Assembly (NCBI GenBank): GCA_030765665.1
Contig: JAVCCD010000032.1
Coordinates: forward strand, 1-7,856
DNA: 7,856 nucleotides
Reading direction: 5' to 3'
Source of the DNA: Candidatus Tenebribacter mawsonii
GTDB taxonomy: Bacteria > Cloacimonadota > Cloacimonadia > Cloacimonadales > TCS61
Numbering within the stretch: position 1 is the stretch's first letter; each line of letters opens with the position of its first letter. This document shows, piece by piece, positions 5,896 through 7,856 of this stretch. A program made the position numbers and the translations under genes. The notes beneath the pieces are model-generated. The model was given only the letters and a program-made list of their open reading frames with translations. It was not told the DNA's origin and did not search any database.

Positions 5896-7596
5896 ATGTT
5901 AGTTAATTATAATAAAATCAGAATCCTTGGTAAGGGTGCCTATGGAGAAGTATTTCTTGCTGTTGAAAAAATATCAGGTAAAGAAGTAGCAATAAAATGC
6001 TTGCTGGAAAAAGACCCTGAAAACCAAGAATCTATTCTACACGAAATTGAAACTGTTTCCAAGCTTTCTCATCCCAATGTTATTAATTATCTTCATAGTT
6101 TCTATGATGATGGTTTGCTTTATTTGGTAATGGAATATTGCAGTGGTGGTTCTCTGCGAGATCTTCTTAACAAGAAAAATATTTCGTACAATATTGCTTT
6201 AAAATATTGTTCAACAATTGCTGCTGCTATGGATTTTATTCATAATAAAGAAATCATTCATCACGATATAAAACCTGATAATATTTTGTTCGATAGTAAT
6301 AATAATTTGAAGATCAGTGATTTTGGTATTTCCAATTCTTTAGGAGGAACTCCTTACTACAAAGCTCCCGAAATGTTAAATTATAATCCTTCTAATAGAA
6401 ATGACCGGCGAATTGATATTTATGCTTTAGGTGTAACTTTGTTTGAACTTATCTCAGGGACAAATCCTTTTTGGCATCTCACAGAAAATGAGATTAATTT
6501 AAAACACGAAGAAATGGATTTTGATTTTACTGGTTTCCCAGAATGGGTTCAAAATATTATTCTTAAAGCAATTCACAAAACTCCTGAATTACGATTTCAA
6601 TTTATGAAAGATTTTAGTGATGCTATCGCTGCAAAAAATGTACCCATTCTTCTTAGTAAAGATATGATTGATGCAGGTAATTTAACAATTAAAGCTAATA
6701 GAGCGTTAAAGAGAAAACGTTGGAAAAATATTCTGAAAGAATTGGAATATGCAGATACAACTATTTACCCGAATAATGTAAATATCAAAATACAGTTAGG
6801 CAGATTTTATCTTTTTATGAGAAAGTTAAAAGAAGCAAAAGATTATTTCGAATCTGCCAAAAAGCTGAATCCACGAATTAGTATTCAAAAAGAGCTTGGA
6901 AATATTTACCTTGAATTAGGACAATATCCATTTGCAATTTCTTTGCTTTCAGATCACATTAACCTAAATCCTGCAGATTTAGAAGCACATAATTTGTTAG
7001 TTAAATGCTATTATGAAACAGATCGTTACGAGGTCGCTATTGATCATTTAACAATGTTATTAAAGTTCAGTGACAATAAGCCTTGCTTTTTCAACAATTA
7101 TTACATATGTAAAGCTTTAATGAATTCAGAAACTGAGTATCTCAAACCTTCCAGGGATCAATTGAAGAATCCGTTTTTGAAGTATAATCATTCAGTCTAT
7201 ACTGAAAGTGAAAAGTCTTGGAATACTGACGGGATGCCGACTCTTAAATCTAAACTTATTTTCCAAGATTTCCGATTCGATCAAATTAAAGATTCTGAGA
7301 ATGTTATCGAAATAAAGTATAATAATCTCACTACAACATTTACTAAAGAAATTATTTCTTTTGGCAGATCAGATTTTGACAATGATTTTTGTATTTCCGA
7401 AAGTAATAATATCAGCAGAAGACAATTTGTAATTATCAATTGTAAGAATGATGTTTGGCTTTATAATTTAAGCAATTTAGAGCTTTTCGTAGATAACGAG
7501 TTAATAAATGATAAAGCATTTCTTACAGGTCTTCACGAAATCCGAATATCTGATTACTGTTTTTTTATTAAAACAGATATAAATTTGTTGCTCTAA
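5896..7596 (+). CDS. Ser/Thr protein kinase with TPR and C-terminal FHA domains
   Basis: A 566-residue soluble protein with no signal peptide or membrane segment, unlike many bacterial Hanks-type kinases. The kinase domain (about 5-255) has GKGAYGEV (12-19), VAIK with K34, helix-C Glu50, catalytic loop HHDIKPDN (D124, K126, N129), DFG (142-144) and APE (157-159). All residues for catalysis are present, but the loop reads HHD rather than HRD (non-RD) and only 12 residues lie between DFG and APE. About four TPR-like helical hairpins span about 268-410 (for example LGRFYLFMRKLKEAKDYF from 301). A C-terminal FHA domain (about 475-560) shows FGRSDF (G490, R491), ISRRQF (506-511) and FVDNE; the usual His of SxxH is Gln510. 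FHA domains bind phosphothreonine, so it may bind its own or a partner's phosphorylated site. The start follows TAATAA with no strong ribosome site of its own, so translation may depend on the leader ORF. Targets are unknown. A defence signalling role is inferred only from the neighbours. Confidence 0.93.
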   Translation: MLVNYNKIRILGKGAYGEVFLAVEKISGKEVAIKCLLEKDPENQESILHEIETVSKLSHPNVINYLHSFYDDGLLYLVMEYCSGGSLRDLLNKKNISYNIALKYCSTIAAAMDFIHNKEIIHHDIKPDNILFDSNNNLKISDFGISNSLGGTPYYKAPEMLNYNPSNRNDRRIDIYALGVTLFELISGTNPFWHLTENEINLKHEEMDFDFTGFPEWVQNIILKAIHKTPELRFQFMKDFSDAIAAKNVPILLSKDMIDAGNLTIKANRALKRKRWKNILKELEYADTTIYPNNVNIKIQLGRFYLFMRKLKEAKDYFESAKKLNPRISIQKELGNIYLELGQYPFAISLLSDHINLNPADLEAHNLLVKCYYETDRYEVAIDHLTMLLKFSDNKPCFFNNYYICKALMNSETEYLKPSRDQLKNPFLKYNHSVYTESEKSWNTDGMPTLKSKLIFQDFRFDQIKDSENVIEIKYNNLTTTFTKEIISFGRSDFDNDFCISESNNISRRQFVIINCKNDVWLYNLSNLELFVDNELINDKAFLTGLHEIRISDYCFFIKTDINLLL

Positions 7597-7632
7597 AAAG
7601 AGAAGTGATTTTAAGAATTGCTATTAACAAAA

Positions 7633-7725
7633 GTGTCAATGCTCAGATAGTAAGAAGATATGAGAAGATATGAAAGAGCACAACCCACGTCGGTCATAAT
7701 TTCCTTTTCCCAATCTTCTTGACAC
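7633..7725. repeat. Interrupted inverted repeat
   Basis: GTGTCAA (7633-7639) is the exact reverse complement of TTGACAC (7719-7725). Just inside, AAGAAGAT (7652-7659) is the reverse complement of ATCTTCTT (7713-7720), which overlaps the outer right arm by two bases. Together, AGAAGAT with ATCTTCT and GTGTCA with TGACAC can form one 13-bp helix interrupted by a 14-nt bulge on the left side. The 93-bp span could be a worn palindromic element or a small transposon remnant with 7-bp ends; no target-site duplication is evident. Confidence 0.5.
7653..7672. repeat. 10-bp direct tandem repeat
   Basis: AGAAGATATG occurs twice head to tail (7653-7662 and 7663-7672). Both copies can pair with ATCTTCT at 7713-7719, so the inverted repeat around them has two alternative left arms. 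It may be simple slippage or a duplicated binding site. Confidence 0.7.
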
Positions 7726-7760
7726 AAAATTCTCAAATATTATTTATTTGCATGCTTTTA

Positions 7761-7794
7761 CACTTCGGCTTATAGTTTCATAGTAAACGAAGTG
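7761..7794. repeat. 7-bp hairpin
   Basis: CACTTCG (7761-7767) and CGAAGTG (7788-7794) are perfect reverse complements separated by 20 nt. No T-run follows the right arm on the plus strand and none follows on the minus strand, so it is not a convincing terminator. It may be part of the upstream region of a gene beyond the window. Confidence 0.5.
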
Positions 7795-7856
7795 GAAATA
7801 AGATTTGGCTTTGCTCTGCAAAACATATCGATTTTACATAATAATTAAATATTTAA

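Larger units (their letters stand above)
7597..7856. other. Non-coding 3' flank with repeats
   Basis: After the kinase stop, 260 bp carry no supportable gene. The stretch holds a 10-bp direct repeat, an interrupted inverted repeat (7633-7725) and a hairpin (7761-7794). TTGACA at 7719-7724 is a perfect minus-35 word, followed after 16 bases by the poor minus-10 word TATTTA (7741-7746); a promoter leading out of the right edge is possible but weak. No GC-rich stem with a T-run marks the end of the kinase transcript; only a 4-bp CTCT/AGAG hairpin overlaps the stop. Confidence 0.5.

Noticed and set aside
7611..7697. 28-codon minus-strand ORF with an AAGG-type ribosome site five bases before ATG
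   Set aside because: It is short, overlaps the inverted and direct repeats and has no recognised match. The hydrophobic middle could suggest a small membrane peptide, but the support is too thin to call a gene.

Overview
This window is AT-rich (roughly one third G+C by eye) and bacterial. Every supported gene lies on the plus strand. The genes are the 3' end of an N6-adenine DNA methyltransferase (1-687), an AlbA_2/Schlafen-type ATP-binding protein with a winged-helix tail (902-2407), a phospholipase-D/SNF2-family helicase fusion (2418-5771), and a eukaryotic-like protein kinase with TPR and FHA domains (5896-7596). No tRNA, rRNA, CRISPR array, integrase or transposase gene is visible. The organism cannot be named from this sequence. 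The AT-rich composition and a degenerate copy of an intergenic repeat built on GTCATTCTGAG...GAAGAATCTC suggest an uncultured lineage of the Bacteroidota/Cloacimonadota (FCB) type; this is a weak inference from recollection of such repeats.

Layout. 1-687: modification-enzyme C-terminus, whose start lies outside the window. 688-901: a 214-bp gap holding a degenerate palindromic repeat, then a good Shine-Dalgarno sequence. 902-5771: two genes 10 bp apart that almost certainly form one transcription unit. 5772-5895: a 124-bp gap with a 10-bp RNA hairpin whose 3' arm contains a complete Shine-Dalgarno sequence, followed by a 10-codon leader ORF. The leader is in frame with the kinase and separated from it only by TAATAA. 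5896-7596: the kinase gene. 7597-7856: non-coding sequence with nested inverted repeats, a 10-bp direct repeat and one more hairpin.

Interpretation. A DNA methyltransferase, an AlbA_2 ATP-binding regulator and a PLD-nuclease/helicase side by side look like a restriction-type anti-phage cassette. The methylase would mark self DNA, and the helicase with its single HKD-type nuclease motif would translocate on or cut non-self DNA. The parts resemble those of DISARM (adenine methylase, SNF2 helicase, PLD protein) and of PglX-type systems, but they are combined differently, and drmA/drmB-type genes are not seen here. The kinase is the most unusual element. It is a non-RD kinase with a very short activation segment, followed by TPRs and a C-terminal FHA domain, and it sits behind an apparent translational control leader. 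It may be a signalling arm of the same defence locus, by analogy with kinases such as PglW and Stk2, or an independent neighbouring gene; the window alone cannot decide.
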